Part shown: positions 1 to 7,972 of the stretch, in pieces | Layout of the letters: every line of letters starts with the position of its first letter | How positions within the stretch are numbered: the stretch's first letter is position 1 | Origin: Actinomycetes bacterium | Lineage (GTDB): Bacteria; Actinomycetota; Acidimicrobiia; Acidimicrobiales; RAAP-2 | Assembly (NCBI GenBank): GCA_021777285.1 | Contig: JAJYDR010000037.1 | Location: 1 to 17,952 of the forward strand | Direction: 5' to 3' | DNA length: 17,952 nt | Notes under the pieces: generated by a model | Database searches by the model: none | What the model was told of the DNA's origin: nothing | What the model saw: only the letters and a program-made list of their open reading frames with translations | Made by a program: the position numbers and the translations under genes

Positions 1-2
1 CC

Positions 3-416
3 CTGGCCACCCTGGTCGGCGCCTTCCGTCCGCTGTTGCAGGCGAGCACCGCCCACGGCGGCGCATCGGTGGTGTCACTCGATTTCGACGCCTCGCGCGC
101 CTACCCCCTCTACGACTGGATGGGGGTTATGAAGGCCGGCCTCGAATCGCTCGGCCGCTACCTCGCTCGCGAAGTCGGCGCCGACCGCATTCGCGTGAAC
201 ATGGTCGCCGCGGGACCGATCCGCACGGTCGCAGCGAAGTCAATACCCGGTTTCGCGCACTTCGAGGACACCTGGGGCGAGCGCGCCCCGCTCGGCTGGG
301 ACGTCCACGACTCCAGTGCGGTCGCCGACACCACCGTCGCGCTGCTCTCGCCGTTAATGCGTCTTACCACCGCATCGATTATTCACGTCGACGGCGGCGC
401 CCACGCGATGGGCTAA
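3..416 (+). CDS. fabI: Enoyl-[acyl-carrier-protein] reductase, InhA/FabI type (C-terminal part)
   Basis: This is the 3' end of a gene that enters from the left edge; the first complete codon is at 3. FabI/InhA enzymes reduce the enoyl-ACP double bond with NADH in the last step of each fatty-acid elongation cycle (FAS-II), in the cytoplasm. The visible part carries the hallmark Tyr-(6 residues)-Lys catalytic pair in YDWMGVMK, preceded by SLDFDASRAYPL. After it come the cofactor and substrate-loop segment RVNMVAAGPIRTVA, the segment RAPLGWDV, and the C-terminal IIHVDGGAHAMG. This pattern is closer to mycobacterial InhA than to proteobacterial FabI. About 137 residues remain of a usual length near 260-270, so the NADH-binding Gly-rich N-terminus lies outside the window. 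The stop codon overlaps the stop of the convergent ABC exporter gene by 4 bp. Confidence 0.93.
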   Translation: MATLVGAFRPLLQASTAHGGASVVSLDFDASRAYPLYDWMGVMKAGLESLGRYLAREVGADRIRVNMVAAGPIRTVAAKSIPGFAHFEDTWGERAPLGWDVHDSSAVADTTVALLSPLMRLTTASIIHVDGGAHAMG

Positions 417-2281
417 CCCGCCTGGTCCGCGAACTGCGTCTCGTAGAGCACCCGATAGAGGTGTCCGTGTTCGAGCAGTTCGTGGTGGGTCCCGCGCTCC
501 ACGATGGTTCCCGCATCTACGACCAGGATCTGGTCGGCGTTACGAACCGTGGAGAGACGGTGCGCGATGACGAGCGACGTACGTGACGCCATCGTCGAGT
601 CCAGGGCCCGCTGCACCGCGGCCTCGCTCTCTGAGTCCAGGTGCGCCGTCGCCTCGTCGAGCACTACCAGCCGTGGCGACTTAAGCAGCAGTCGGGCTAA
701 CGCCACGCGCTGCTTCTCGCCGCCTGAGAGTCGATAGCCGCGCTCGCCCACCACCGTGTCGAGACCTTGGGGCAGGTTAGAGACAAGGTTCCAGATCTGG
801 GCCGAGCGGAGCGCCAACTCAATCTCGTCCGCGCTCGCCTCGGGTCGAGCGAACAGCAGGTTCGCGTGCAAGGTGTCATGGAAAAGGTGCGGATCCTGTG
901 TCACCACACCGACGGTCGCGTTCAGCGACGCCACCGTCGCGTCACGCAGGTCGAGTCCATTAATGCTGATGTGACCCTCGTCCACGTCGTACAGCCGGGA
1001 CACCAACAGTGAGATCGTCGTCTTTCCGGCGCCGCTCGGTCCAACCAGCGCCGTCATAGTGCCCGGTGACACGTCGAAGCTGACGTCGTGCAGGACCGGG
1101 GTACGGGGCGTGGCGTCCAGCGTGGCGACGGCCTCCAGGGACGCGAGTGACACCTCGTCCGCACCGGGGTAGGAGAACGACACGTGCTCGAAGCGAAGGG
1201 TCACCGGTCCATCGGGAATCGCTACGGCGTCGGGACTCTCGAGAATCATCGGTTCGAGGTCGAGGACCTCGAAGAGCCGCTCGAAGCTCACCATCGCCGA
1301 CACGTAGTCGATGTTGAGGTTCGACAGTTGGGTGAGTGGGCCGTAGAGACGCGTCACGTACATCGTGAGCGCCACCACCGTGCCAATCGCCAAGGTCCCG
1401 TGCAAGACCGCGACCCCACCGTACCCGTACGCGAAGGCGGTGGCGAGTGACGCCGTCAAGCCGAGCGCGACGAAGAAGAACCGTTGGTACGTCGCCTGGC
1501 GCACCCCCATGTCACGCACCTCGCCCGCGCGGTGCTGGAACGTCGTGATCTCGTCGTCGGGGCGCCCGAACAATTTGACCACCATCGCGCCGGCGACGTT
1601 GAAGCGCTCGGACATCACCATGTTCATCTCGGCGTTGAGCTCCATCCCGCGATGGAACAACGCACCCAATCGCCGCCCGACGAGCCGGGCCGGGATCAGG
1701 AACACCGGCAAGAGCACCAGCGCAACCAAGGTGATCTGCCAGCTCAGGAAAAACATCGTGATAAGGATCAAGGTGACGAGCACGACGTTGCCGACGACGT
1801 TTGAGAAGAGGTCTGTAAAAGCCTGCTGGGCGCCGATGACGTCGTTGTTCAACCGACTGATCAAGGCACCCGTCTGGGTGCGCGAGAAGAACGCGATCGG
1901 CATCCGTTGGATGTGACCGTAGACCCGCGCGCGCAGGTCATAGATCAGTCCCTCACCCACCATCGCCGAGATGCGCCGCTCGGCGAGCGAGAGGATGGCG
2001 TCCACGATCGCGAGCCCGGCGGCCAGGACCGCGAGTCCGATGATGACCCCTTCGCGCCGCTGAGCGATTCCGATGTCGAAGATGGCGCGCAACACCAAGG
2101 GCGAAACCGAACTGACAACGGCCTCGAGCACTACCGCAGTCAGGAAGACCGCCAGAATCCGGCGATACGGTCGAGCGAACACGATCACGCGGCGCAGGGT
2201 GCCCCGCGTGATCCGGTGGTCGAGCAGTGACCGATCTCGTTGCAAAGACCGCATTCCCGCGCGGCCCGCGTGTACCGTCAT
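413..2281 (-). CDS. ABC exporter, fused permease and ATPase (half-transporter)
   Basis: The 622-aa protein has an N-terminal type-I exporter transmembrane domain (about residues 38-330, six helices) fused to an ATPase domain. This is the MsbA/BmrA/LmrA-like architecture, which normally works as a homodimer in the inner membrane to expel drugs or lipids. In the ATPase domain I see Walker A GPSGAGKT (414-421), Q-loop Gln462, signature LSGGE (518-522), Walker B LVVLDE (538-543) with catalytic Glu543, and H-loop His574. All key residues are intact, so it should be active. The ATG at 2281 is preceded by GGAG at a 5-nt spacing. It follows the LysE-type gene by 43 bp on the same strand and is probably the last gene of the transporter run. 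The substrate cannot be read from the sequence. Confidence 0.95.
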   Translation of the reverse strand: MTVHAGRAGMRSLQRDRSLLDHRITRGTLRRVIVFARPYRRILAVFLTAVVLEAVVSSVSPLVLRAIFDIGIAQRREGVIIGLAVLAAGLAIVDAILSLAERRISAMVGEGLIYDLRARVYGHIQRMPIAFFSRTQTGALISRLNNDVIGAQQAFTDLFSNVVGNVVLVTLILITMFFLSWQITLVALVLLPVFLIPARLVGRRLGALFHRGMELNAEMNMVMSERFNVAGAMVVKLFGRPDDEITTFQHRAGEVRDMGVRQATYQRFFFVALGLTASLATAFAYGYGGVAVLHGTLAIGTVVALTMYVTRLYGPLTQLSNLNIDYVSAMVSFERLFEVLDLEPMILESPDAVAIPDGPVTLRFEHVSFSYPGADEVSLASLEAVATLDATPRTPVLHDVSFDVSPGTMTALVGPSGAGKTTISLLVSRLYDVDEGHISINGLDLRDATVASLNATVGVVTQDPHLFHDTLHANLLFARPEASADEIELALRSAQIWNLVSNLPQGLDTVVGERGYRLSGGEKQRVALARLLLKSPRLVVLDEATAHLDSESEAAVQRALDSTMASRTSLVIAHRLSTVRNADQILVVDAGTIVERGTHHELLEHGHLYRVLYETQFADQAG

Positions 2282-2324
2282 CGTCGCTCCATTGGAACGA
2301 GTGTAGGAACTAGCGCAGGTTCCC

Positions 2325-2966
2325 TTACCCTCGAACGGCGCTGACGAGGATCAGTGCGCCGAGCACAATCATCACGCAACCCCCGGTGACCCGCAGAGCG
2401 ACGAGCCGCGACGGCGAGCCCGCCAACCATTCGCGCGCCGTCCCCGCGATGATGCCCCAGGTCGAGTCACTCGCGAAGGCCATGACACTGAAGATGAATC
2501 CGAAGATGAGCAGTTGGACCGTCACGCTGCCCTTCGCGGGCTCCACGAAGTGCGGGAACACAGCAGCGAAGAAGATCAGTGATTTCGGATTCAAGACACC
2601 GACCGTGAATCCCTGACGAACGATCTGTCGCGGGCGTGGCCGTTGCGCTTCGCGCTCGGTCATGGCTCGCGCGTGCTCGTGACGGTGACGAAGGGCGTCG
2701 AACCCGAGCCAACCGAGGTAGCACCCACCCGCCAACTGCAAGACCGTCGAGAACGTTCGCGAGTGAGCGAGCAACGGTCCGAGACCGAGCGCGACGACAA
2801 CCGATAGCAACAAGGTTCCGATCGAGTTGCCCAACACCGACAGGACGGCCACCGCACGGCCCCACGCCACCCCCCGCGCGAGGGTGAACAGCACACTCGG
2901 TCCGGGCACGATGATGATCGCGAAGGACGCGACGAGGAACGTGACGAGCTGGTCCCCAGCGATCAC
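2325..2966 (-). CDS. LysE/RhtB family amino-acid exporter
   Basis: A 213-aa protein of the LysE/RhtB superfamily, which exports amino acids or their derivatives across the inner membrane with five to six helices. The family signature is present: FAIIIVPGPSVLFTLARG near the N-terminus (PGP at 21-23) and GVLNPKSLIFFAAVFPHFV in the middle (NPK at 126-128). I chose the GTG at 2966 because it forms a GTGA overlap with the stop of the upstream gene and has GAGG 5 nt before it. The same open frame runs much further upstream, but that part lies over the YczE-like gene and is a shadow. The 4-nt overlap implies translational coupling with the YczE-like protein. The substrate is unknown. Confidence 0.9.
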   Translation of the reverse strand: MIAGDQLVTFLVASFAIIIVPGPSVLFTLARGVAWGRAVAVLSVLGNSIGTLLLSVVVALGLGPLLAHSRTFSTVLQLAGGCYLGWLGFDALRHRHEHARAMTEREAQRPRPRQIVRQGFTVGVLNPKSLIFFAAVFPHFVEPAKGSVTVQLLIFGFIFSVMAFASDSTWGIIAGTAREWLAGSPSRLVALRVTGGCVMIVLGALILVSAVRG

Positions 2967-3610
2967 GCTGACCTCGCGAGGATCCACTCGAGCCCGCGCA
3001 AACAGGCCCCGATCGAGAACCCGATGGATGCGGCGAAGACGGCCGTCCCGACGCCGACGGTGCCGCCCATGAACCACCCAATCGCAAGGACCGACACCTC
3101 CAGCGAGACCCGGATGTACACCACGCTGATCCCGAGTCGACGGTGCAGGCTCGTCATCAACCCGTCGCGCGGTCCCGGGCCGAGTCCCGTCGTGAGGTAA
3201 AGCGCGCTGCCCATGCCGATCACGAGCACCGCGGCGATGACGAAGAGCGAACGCACGTACACCGTGCTTGGCGGCGGGATCGTAGTCGCCGTCAGATCCA
3301 AGACGGCGGCGATCACCACGAGGTTCGCCAGGGTTCCAAAGCCCGGGCGTTCGTGCAAGGGCCACCACGCACCGAGCACGACGACACTGATGAGAGCCGT
3401 CGCCCACCCGAGCGAGATCCCGGCGTGCCGGGCAACGCCCTGGGCGAACACGGTCCACGGCGTCGCGCCGAGGTGCGAGAGCACGAGTAAGCCCTCGCCG
3501 AGACCGAACAACACGAGGCCGACGAACAGCGGCGCGATCATCCGAGGTCGCACGCCCCACGTCGACGAAGCCCGCCACGGTGTCGCCGGTATTCGATGAC
3601 TGAGGCCCAT
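2963..3610 (-). CDS. YczE/YitT-like integral membrane protein
   Basis: A 215-aa membrane protein with about five to six hydrophobic segments. The stretch GLGPGPRDGLM (142-152) and the later GGTVGVGTAVFA (182-193) match the YczE/YyaS-type membrane protein group, whose transport role is not established. Bacillus YczE has been linked to surfactin production. The start is uncertain. The ATG at 3610 lacks a clear ribosome-binding site, and an internal ATG at 3541 (Met24), just before the first helix, is an alternative. The gene begins 21 bp after the MFS exporter and overlaps the LysE-type gene by 4 nt, so it sits inside a co-directional transporter operon. Confidence 0.85.
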   Translation of the reverse strand: MGLSHRIPATPWRASSTWGVRPRMIAPLFVGLVLFGLGEGLLVLSHLGATPWTVFAQGVARHAGISLGWATALISVVVLGAWWPLHERPGFGTLANLVVIAAVLDLTATTIPPPSTVYVRSLFVIAAVLVIGMGSALYLTTGLGPGPRDGLMTSLHRRLGISVVYIRVSLEVSVLAIGWFMGGTVGVGTAVFAASIGFSIGACLRGLEWILARSA

Positions 3611-3631
3611 GAGTCGACGAAGTTTACCGAA

Positions 3632-5263
3632 TTACTCGAGGACGTCCACGTCCCGGCGCGCGAGCCTCACCTTGACGCCGGTCCCAGCGAGGAGCGCGGT
3701 GATCGCCGACAGGACCATCAAGGCGCTCGCCACCAACAATGCAATGTGCAGGCCGTTGGTAAAGGCGCCGTAGGCGGCGTCCACCACCTTGTTAATGATC
3801 GCCTGGATCGCCGCGCCACCACCGCGGTAGTGCTTGGCCTTCGCGCCAATCGTCCCCGTCGTGAGCGCGGCAATGATCTCGGCCCGGTACGAGGCAGGTA
3901 CTCCGATCTGGATGAGCCGCTGTGTGAGGTGAACGGTCAACTGACCGTTCACGATCGAGCCCAGGATGGCCACTCCCGCGACGGCGCCAAGCTCACGGGC
4001 CGTGTTGACCGTCGACGCGGCCATTCCCGAATGCGCGGCGGGCAGCGCCTGGAGGGCGTCAGACGTCACCGGTACCACGACGATCCCAAAGCCAATCCCC
4101 GCGAGCCCCATGGTCCACCCCAGGGAACCCAGTCCCACGTGCGTACCGATGACCAGGTTGGTGAGAAAGACGCCCGCCGCGGCGAGGATGCTGCCCGCCA
4201 TCATCGGCGTACGCGAACCCGCACGGGCCACCCATCGGCCGCTGAAGAGGGAGGCGGCCACCATCCCCGCCAACAGCGGCAGGAAGTCGAGTGCCAGCCG
4301 GTACGCCCCGACCCCGACGACGACCTCAAGGTACAACGCGACGAAGAAGAATATGGAGAAGATGGCGAAGTACGTCGTGAAGGCGACGAAGTTGGCGCCG
4401 AGGAACGTCCGGCGCGCGAAGTACCGCAGGTTCAACATGGGACTCTTCACCCGAGACTCGACGACGACGAAGGCGATGATCGATACGAAGCTGATGACGT
4501 ACAGCGTGATGATCGACGAAGCCCCGTACCCGATCGACTCCGCCCAGATCGTGGCGAACGTTGCAGTCGCGAGGGCGACCGTGCTGAGCACGAAGCCGAC
4601 CACATCGAGCGGTGCCTGAAGTTCGGGTGCGTTGTTGGGCAACGCCACCAGGGCGATGATCAGTGCCGCGCCGCCGAAGAGGACGTTGAACCAGAAAATG
4701 GCGCGCCACGACCAGAGCCCGACGAGCACCCCGCCGATAACCGGACCCGCGGCCAGCGCCAATCCGGACACCGCCGCCCACGCCCCAAGCGCGCGCGCAC
4801 GTCGTTGTCGCTCGGGGTAGACGTGACGGATCATCGACAGCGTCCCCGGTTCGGAGCCGGCGGCCCCCACGCCCATGACTACTCGACCGATGATCAGGAC
4901 CGTCGGGTCTTTGGCGAGTGCACTGACGATTGAGCCCGCGATGAAGACACCGACACCGACCAGCATGACAGTCTTTCGTCCAAGCAGATCGCCCAATGAG
5001 CCGCTCACCAGCATCAAGCTCGCGAACGCCAGCGCGTAGGCCCCCACCACCCATTGCAGTTGGGGAACCCCGGCGTGGAGCTCCGACTGGACATTGGTGA
5101 GAACCGGGCTGACCACGGTGTTGTCGAGAAAGGTCAGGAACAGCACCGACATCAACGCGACGAAGCTCAGATGCGAGAGCGCCGAGGTCAGCGGCGGCCG
5201 CAGCGCGACGACGGCTGACCCATCGGTCGCCACGACTGGATCGTCGCTACGCCACGCCATCAC
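3632..5263 (-). CDS. MFS drug exporter, DHA2 (EmrB/QacA) family
   Basis: A 543-aa proton-coupled exporter with about 14 transmembrane helices, the DHA2 layout. Motifs seen are D1 LDNTVVSPVL (Asp47), motif A GSLGDLLGRKTVM in loop 2-3 (GDLLGRK at 91-97), motif B GRVVMGVGAAG with Arg127, and the antiporter motif C GLALAAGPVIGGVL (167-180). Motif C marks exporters rather than importers. The start is the GTG at 5263 or the adjoining ATG at 5260; a G-rich stretch 5-9 nt upstream is a weak ribosome-binding site. It leads a four-gene run on the minus strand (MFS, YczE-like, LysE-type, ABC) with gaps of at most 43 bp. A 24-nt palindrome lies within its 3' third (3929-3952). Confidence 0.94.
   Translation of the reverse strand: MMAWRSDDPVVATDGSAVVALRPPLTSALSHLSFVALMSVLFLTFLDNTVVSPVLTNVQSELHAGVPQLQWVVGAYALAFASLMLVSGSLGDLLGRKTVMLVGVGVFIAGSIVSALAKDPTVLIIGRVVMGVGAAGSEPGTLSMIRHVYPERQRRARALGAWAAVSGLALAAGPVIGGVLVGLWSWRAIFWFNVLFGGAALIIALVALPNNAPELQAPLDVVGFVLSTVALATATFATIWAESIGYGASSIITLYVISFVSIIAFVVVESRVKSPMLNLRYFARRTFLGANFVAFTTYFAIFSIFFFVALYLEVVVGVGAYRLALDFLPLLAGMVAASLFSGRWVARAGSRTPMMAGSILAAAGVFLTNLVIGTHVGLGSLGWTMGLAGIGFGIVVVPVTSDALQALPAAHSGMAASTVNTARELGAVAGVAILGSIVNGQLTVHLTQRLIQIGVPASYRAEIIAALTTGTIGAKAKHYRGGGAAIQAIINKVVDAAYGAFTNGLHIALLVASALMVLSAITALLAGTGVKVRLARRDVDVLE
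3929..3952. repeat. 24-nt palindrome inside the MFS exporter gene
   Basis: The arms GTGAACGGTCA and TGACCGTTCAC are perfect 11-bp inverted repeats around a 2-nt centre (AC). The element is wholly coding, within the VNGQLTVH stretch of the exporter. It may be a coincidence of codon choice, a protein-binding site, or a hairpin in the operon mRNA. Confidence 0.6.
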
Positions 5264-5344
5264 GCACCCCCGCTCTCACTCCAACTTCACAACTCCCCCA
5301 ACGGCGCCTGGAGTGCTCGGATCCGTCGCTGCGGAACTGACGCA

Positions 5345-5779
5345 CTAGCGAGTCGGTTTACGGAACGTGATCCGTGCCGACGTCGAATCCTTACCTTTCA
5401 TATTGCCAACGCTCACTGCGCAGGCACGGAGGTTCTTCACCGTCGTTCCGCACGTACCGGAGCCGACCTTGCCGGTCCTCACCTTGAACTTGGTCAGTGG
5501 CAGGAGACCCTTGGCGTTGATCGTGACCGCCACCACCGTTGAGATGTTGCACTGGGCCTGACCCTTCGCGGTCGCAAGGCATTCGACGATGAAGACCGAA
5601 TCCTTCGGCTTGAATCCAGCACCTCGAACTTTGACAATCTCACCACTGCGCAGGCCGACCGCGGGAGTCACCACGATGTGCGGCTGTGCTGTGCTCGCGC
5701 CCGCCGAGGCGCCGGCGATAACCGCCGCCATCAGCAAGACCAATCCAACCGCGCCGCGGACGAAGTCTGCGCTACGCAC
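5345..5779 (-). CDS. Secreted small protein with a neocarzinostatin-like fold
   Basis: A 144-aa exported protein. The GTG at 5779 is fixed as the start by a strong ribosome-binding site (GAGAGGAGG, with its AGGAGG ending 4 nt upstream). The longer open frame to 5983 has no such site and a non-hydrophobic N-terminus. Residues 8-26 form a signal peptide core (RGAVGLVLLMAAVIAGASAG) with likely cleavage near the ASA/TAQ region. The mature part begins IVVTPAVGLRSGEIVKVRG and has the Gly-Phe-Lys-Pro turn typical of neocarzinostatin-type Ig-like domains. Four cysteines (ECLATAKGQAQC and GTCGTTVKNLRAC) can form the two conserved short-range disulfides. Neocarzinostatin itself binds an enediyne chromophore, but most actinobacterial relatives have no known ligand. 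It lies 81 bp upstream of the exporter run on the same strand. Confidence 0.72.
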   Translation of the reverse strand: MRSADFVRGAVGLVLLMAAVIAGASAGASTAQPHIVVTPAVGLRSGEIVKVRGAGFKPKDSVFIVECLATAKGQAQCNISTVVAVTINAKGLLPLTKFKVRTGKVGSGTCGTTVKNLRACAVSVGNMKGKDSTSARITFRKPTR

Positions 5780-6053
5780 CGTGCCTCCTCTCGAGGCGGG
5801 CGACGTGTCGCCCTCGCACAAACCTCGACGTCGGTGCGAACGCGCTTCCCCGTCTCTGGCCCCATGGTAGCGAGGAAACGACGCGCACTCACCACCAGTA
5901 ATCAGGTATGAGGGGACTCGATCACTAAATCGGCTTCGCGGCGAATGCAATCGGTCACGGCAATTGGGCTGAATTTTCCTCAAACCGCGTGCGGCACCAT
6001 AGAATGGATTGAGGCCAGATTGAGACGTTCGTCTCGCGGCAAGGACGGGTCAC
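5780..6053. other. Divergent intergenic region
   Basis: This 274-bp stretch separates the secreted protein (minus) from the flavoenzyme (plus) and must hold both promoters. The only feature I can point to is a TAGAAT hexamer at 6000-6005 on the plus strand as a weak -10 candidate, without a convincing -35. No credible gene is seen; the open frames across it run into coding sequence of the neighbours. Confidence 0.35.
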
Positions 6054-7559
6054 ATGAACGAGACCGCCCTCCCCACGACGAAGCGCTTGCCGTGGTTGAT
6101 CCAAGGCGGGATGGGGATCGCCGTATCGGACTGGCGCTTGGCCCGAAGTGTGTCGGTCGCTGGTCAGCTCGGGGTCGTCTCGGGAACCGCGATTGACGCG
6201 GTTTTCGCTCGCCGACTCCAGAAATTCGGCGTCGACGACGCGCTGCGCTCCGTGCTCGATCGTTTTCCCGTCCGCTCGATCGTTGACGACGTGGTCCGCC
6301 AGTTCACGGCGGTGCGTCGACGCGCCAACGGCCCGTACCAGAACCTGCTCATGTTGACCCATCGTTCGAAACGGCGCTCAACCGACCTTCTCGTATTGGC
6401 CGCCTTCGCCGAGGTCGCAATGGCCAAGGCCGGGCACAGTGGAATCGTTGGGATCAATCTCCTGACGAAAGTCCAAATCCCGACAGTGGCGTTGCTTTGC
6501 GGCGCGATGATCGCCGGCGTTGACTACGTCATGATGGGCGCCGGAGTGCCCACGCACATCCCCGGCGTCTTGGAACGGCTCCGACACGGACTGAGCGTTG
6601 ACACCAAGTTGGCGTTGGCCAATGCGTCAACTGAGGACTCGCCAACCCTCCACTTCGACCCGGCACCGTACCTCGACGGCGCGACCGAGTTGAACCGACC
6701 CAAGTTCATCGGGATCATCTCGTCAAACGTCCTAGCGACTGCACTCATCAAGCGCAGCGAGGGGCCAGTAGACGGTTTTGTGGTCGAACGACCAATCGCC
6801 GGTGGCCACAACGCACCGCCACGGGGTCCGCTGACCCTGGATGCCAATGACGCGCCAATCTATGGTCCCCGAGACGAAGTTGACTTCGCAGCGCTCAGCA
6901 ACCTCGGTCGACCGTTCTGGATCGGGGGCGGCGTCACCACGCCCGAGCACGTACGCGACGCCCGCAACTTGGGAGCTACCGGTGTCCAGGTCGGAACGCT
7001 CTTCGCCTACTGCGACGAGTCCGGTATGGACGAGTCACTCCGAGCCCAGGTGATCGCCAGCGTCGAAGTCGGCACCGTCGACGTGCGCACTTCAATTCGC
7101 GCCTCCTCGACGGGCTACCCCTTCAAAGTAGTCGACGTCGAGGGTTCGATCTCAGAGCGAGAGGTGTACGAGAATCGCGTGCGCCGATGCGATCTCGGGT
7201 ATCTTCGCGAGGCGTATCTCACCGAGGATGGCTCCATCGGGTACCGCTGCGCGGCCGAACCGGTGAAGGCCTACCTACGAAAAGGGGGCGAACTCGAGCC
7301 CACCATCGATTCGGCGTGCCTCTGCAACGGGCTCATGGCCACGTGCGGGCTCGGTCAAGTCCGCGCTTCCGGGGAGATCGAACCCCCCATCGTGACCAGT
7401 GGTGACTGCCTCAACGAGATCCGAACGCTGCTCAAGGGCCGTACGACCTATTTCGCGGCTGACGTGATCGAACACCTCCGCAGTGGGATTGACGAGACGG
7501 GCTCGGACCTCGGCGTGAACTCGATGACGTTCGTTCCTGGGCCACATTTGAGCCACTGA
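6054..7559 (+). CDS. Nitronate monooxygenase-like FMN oxidoreductase (NPD family)
   Basis: A 501-aa TIM-barrel flavoprotein of the 2-nitropropane dioxygenase/nitronate monooxygenase group, which uses FMN to oxidise nitronates or related C-H acids. Motifs are IQGGMGIAVSDW at 16-27 (first barrel strand), MMGAGVP (160-166), PIAGGHNAPPRG with the candidate catalytic His252, WIGGGVTTPEH (289-299) and GATGVQVGTLFAYC (307-320), which form the FMN phosphate site. It is longer than the classic 350-residue enzyme. The C-terminal extension carries Cys379, Cys399, Cys422, Cys424, Cys431 and Cys452 around RCDLGYL and CLCNGL, typical of a long actinobacterial subgroup and possibly metal binding. AAGGA lies about 9 nt before the ATG. 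It is monocistronic as far as the window shows. The physiological substrate is unknown. Confidence 0.88.
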   Translation: MNETALPTTKRLPWLIQGGMGIAVSDWRLARSVSVAGQLGVVSGTAIDAVFARRLQKFGVDDALRSVLDRFPVRSIVDDVVRQFTAVRRRANGPYQNLLMLTHRSKRRSTDLLVLAAFAEVAMAKAGHSGIVGINLLTKVQIPTVALLCGAMIAGVDYVMMGAGVPTHIPGVLERLRHGLSVDTKLALANASTEDSPTLHFDPAPYLDGATELNRPKFIGIISSNVLATALIKRSEGPVDGFVVERPIAGGHNAPPRGPLTLDANDAPIYGPRDEVDFAALSNLGRPFWIGGGVTTPEHVRDARNLGATGVQVGTLFAYCDESGMDESLRAQVIASVEVGTVDVRTSIRASSTGYPFKVVDVEGSISEREVYENRVRRCDLGYLREAYLTEDGSIGYRCAAEPVKAYLRKGGELEPTIDSACLCNGLMATCGLGQVRASGEIEPPIVTSGDCLNEIRTLLKGRTTYFAADVIEHLRSGIDETGSDLGVNSMTFVPGPHLSH

Positions 7560-7708
7560 GGTCTTCGATCAACTTCGACTACGTCATTGGGCAGTGTGTT
7601 CTTTTGCTCAACTGGCGCCACCTGCACTACTGAGCCACTTCTTCGTGGGCATCGCTGCGCGCTCCATGCCAGACGACAACTGAACTTCCCGCAATGCGGC
7701 GCCGGACC

Positions 7709-7746
7709 GGGACGGCGCGGCGACTATTCGTCGCCCCGCGCCGCCC
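7709..7746. terminator. GC-rich stem-loop between convergent genes (possible bidirectional terminator)
   Basis: GGCGCGGCGAC (7714-7724) pairs with GTCGCCCCGCGCC (7730-7742) around a TATTC loop, with a 2-nt bulge, and pairing extends outward by several bases. It lies about 150 nt after the flavoenzyme stop and just beyond the 22-codon ORF on the other strand. There is no T-run on either side, so it would have to be a U-tract-less terminator. The rest of 7560-7763 holds nothing I can support. Confidence 0.5.
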
Positions 7747-7763
7747 TGCCACCGGTCATTCAG

Positions 7764-7832
7764 TCAACGCACCATCAGGTAGATGATGACCACCAACAAG
7801 AGAACGATTACGGTACTCGAACGGATTTTCAC
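7764..7832 (-). CDS. Putative 22-aa single-helix membrane peptide
   Basis: This very short ORF starts at GTG 7832, only 2 nt after the stop of the 45-codon ORF, and has GGGAG about 9 nt upstream. The peptide is basic at the N-terminus (MKIRSST), then hydrophobic (VIVLLLVVIIYLMV), and ends in Arg: the layout of a one-span membrane peptide. Its position as the third member of a tightly packed set (DUF6458-type protein, 45-aa ORF, this) supports translation. I do not recognise a named family. A chance hydrophobic frame cannot be excluded at this length. Confidence 0.45.
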   Translation of the reverse strand: MKIRSSTVIVLLLVVIIYLMVR

Positions 7833-7834
7833 AA

Positions 7835-7972
7835 TCAATAGCTCCCACGAGGCGCGTAGGTCGTCACGTCTTCGTCACCCACCCAGCGAGTGAGTTTTTC
7901 GAGCCTTCCGCGCCTTAGGAACTTGCCGACCTTCGTCGACCGTTCATCGCGTACGTCATTTCGTTTCTTCAT
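7835..7972 (-). CDS. Small basic hypothetical protein (45 aa)
   Basis: The ATG at 7972 lies inside the end of the DUF6458-type gene (17-nt overlap), which points to coupled translation, as no ribosome-binding site of its own is visible. The product is highly charged and basic in its first half (MKKRNDVRDERSTK, then KFLRRGRLEKLTRW) and ends VGDEDVTTYAPRGSY. Its third codon positions are mostly G or C, like real genes here. No family is recognised. The frame continues upstream to 8098, but that part is antisense-like shadow of the DUF6458-type gene. Confidence 0.4.
   Translation of the reverse strand: MKKRNDVRDERSTKVGKFLRRGRLEKLTRWVGDEDVTTYAPRGSY

Noticed and set aside
2967..3578. N-terminal extension making a 417-aa LysE-type protein
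   Set aside because: This part is Arg-rich shadow of the YczE-like gene on the same strand in another frame. The GTG at 2966 with its ribosome-binding site and GTGA overlap is the better start.
3596..4933. A 445-codon plus-strand frame
   Set aside because: It is entirely antisense to the MFS exporter, and its product is a low-complexity mix of Arg, Asp, Glu and Gly, typical of a high-GC shadow frame.
5780..5983. Longer N-terminus for the neocarzinostatin-like protein
   Set aside because: It would bury the signal peptide behind 68 polar residues. The GTG at 5779 has an AGGAGG site.
7587..7841. An 84-codon plus-strand frame after the flavoenzyme
   Set aside because: It has no ribosome-binding site or family pattern, and it runs through the terminator-like hairpin and antisense to the 22-codon ORF.
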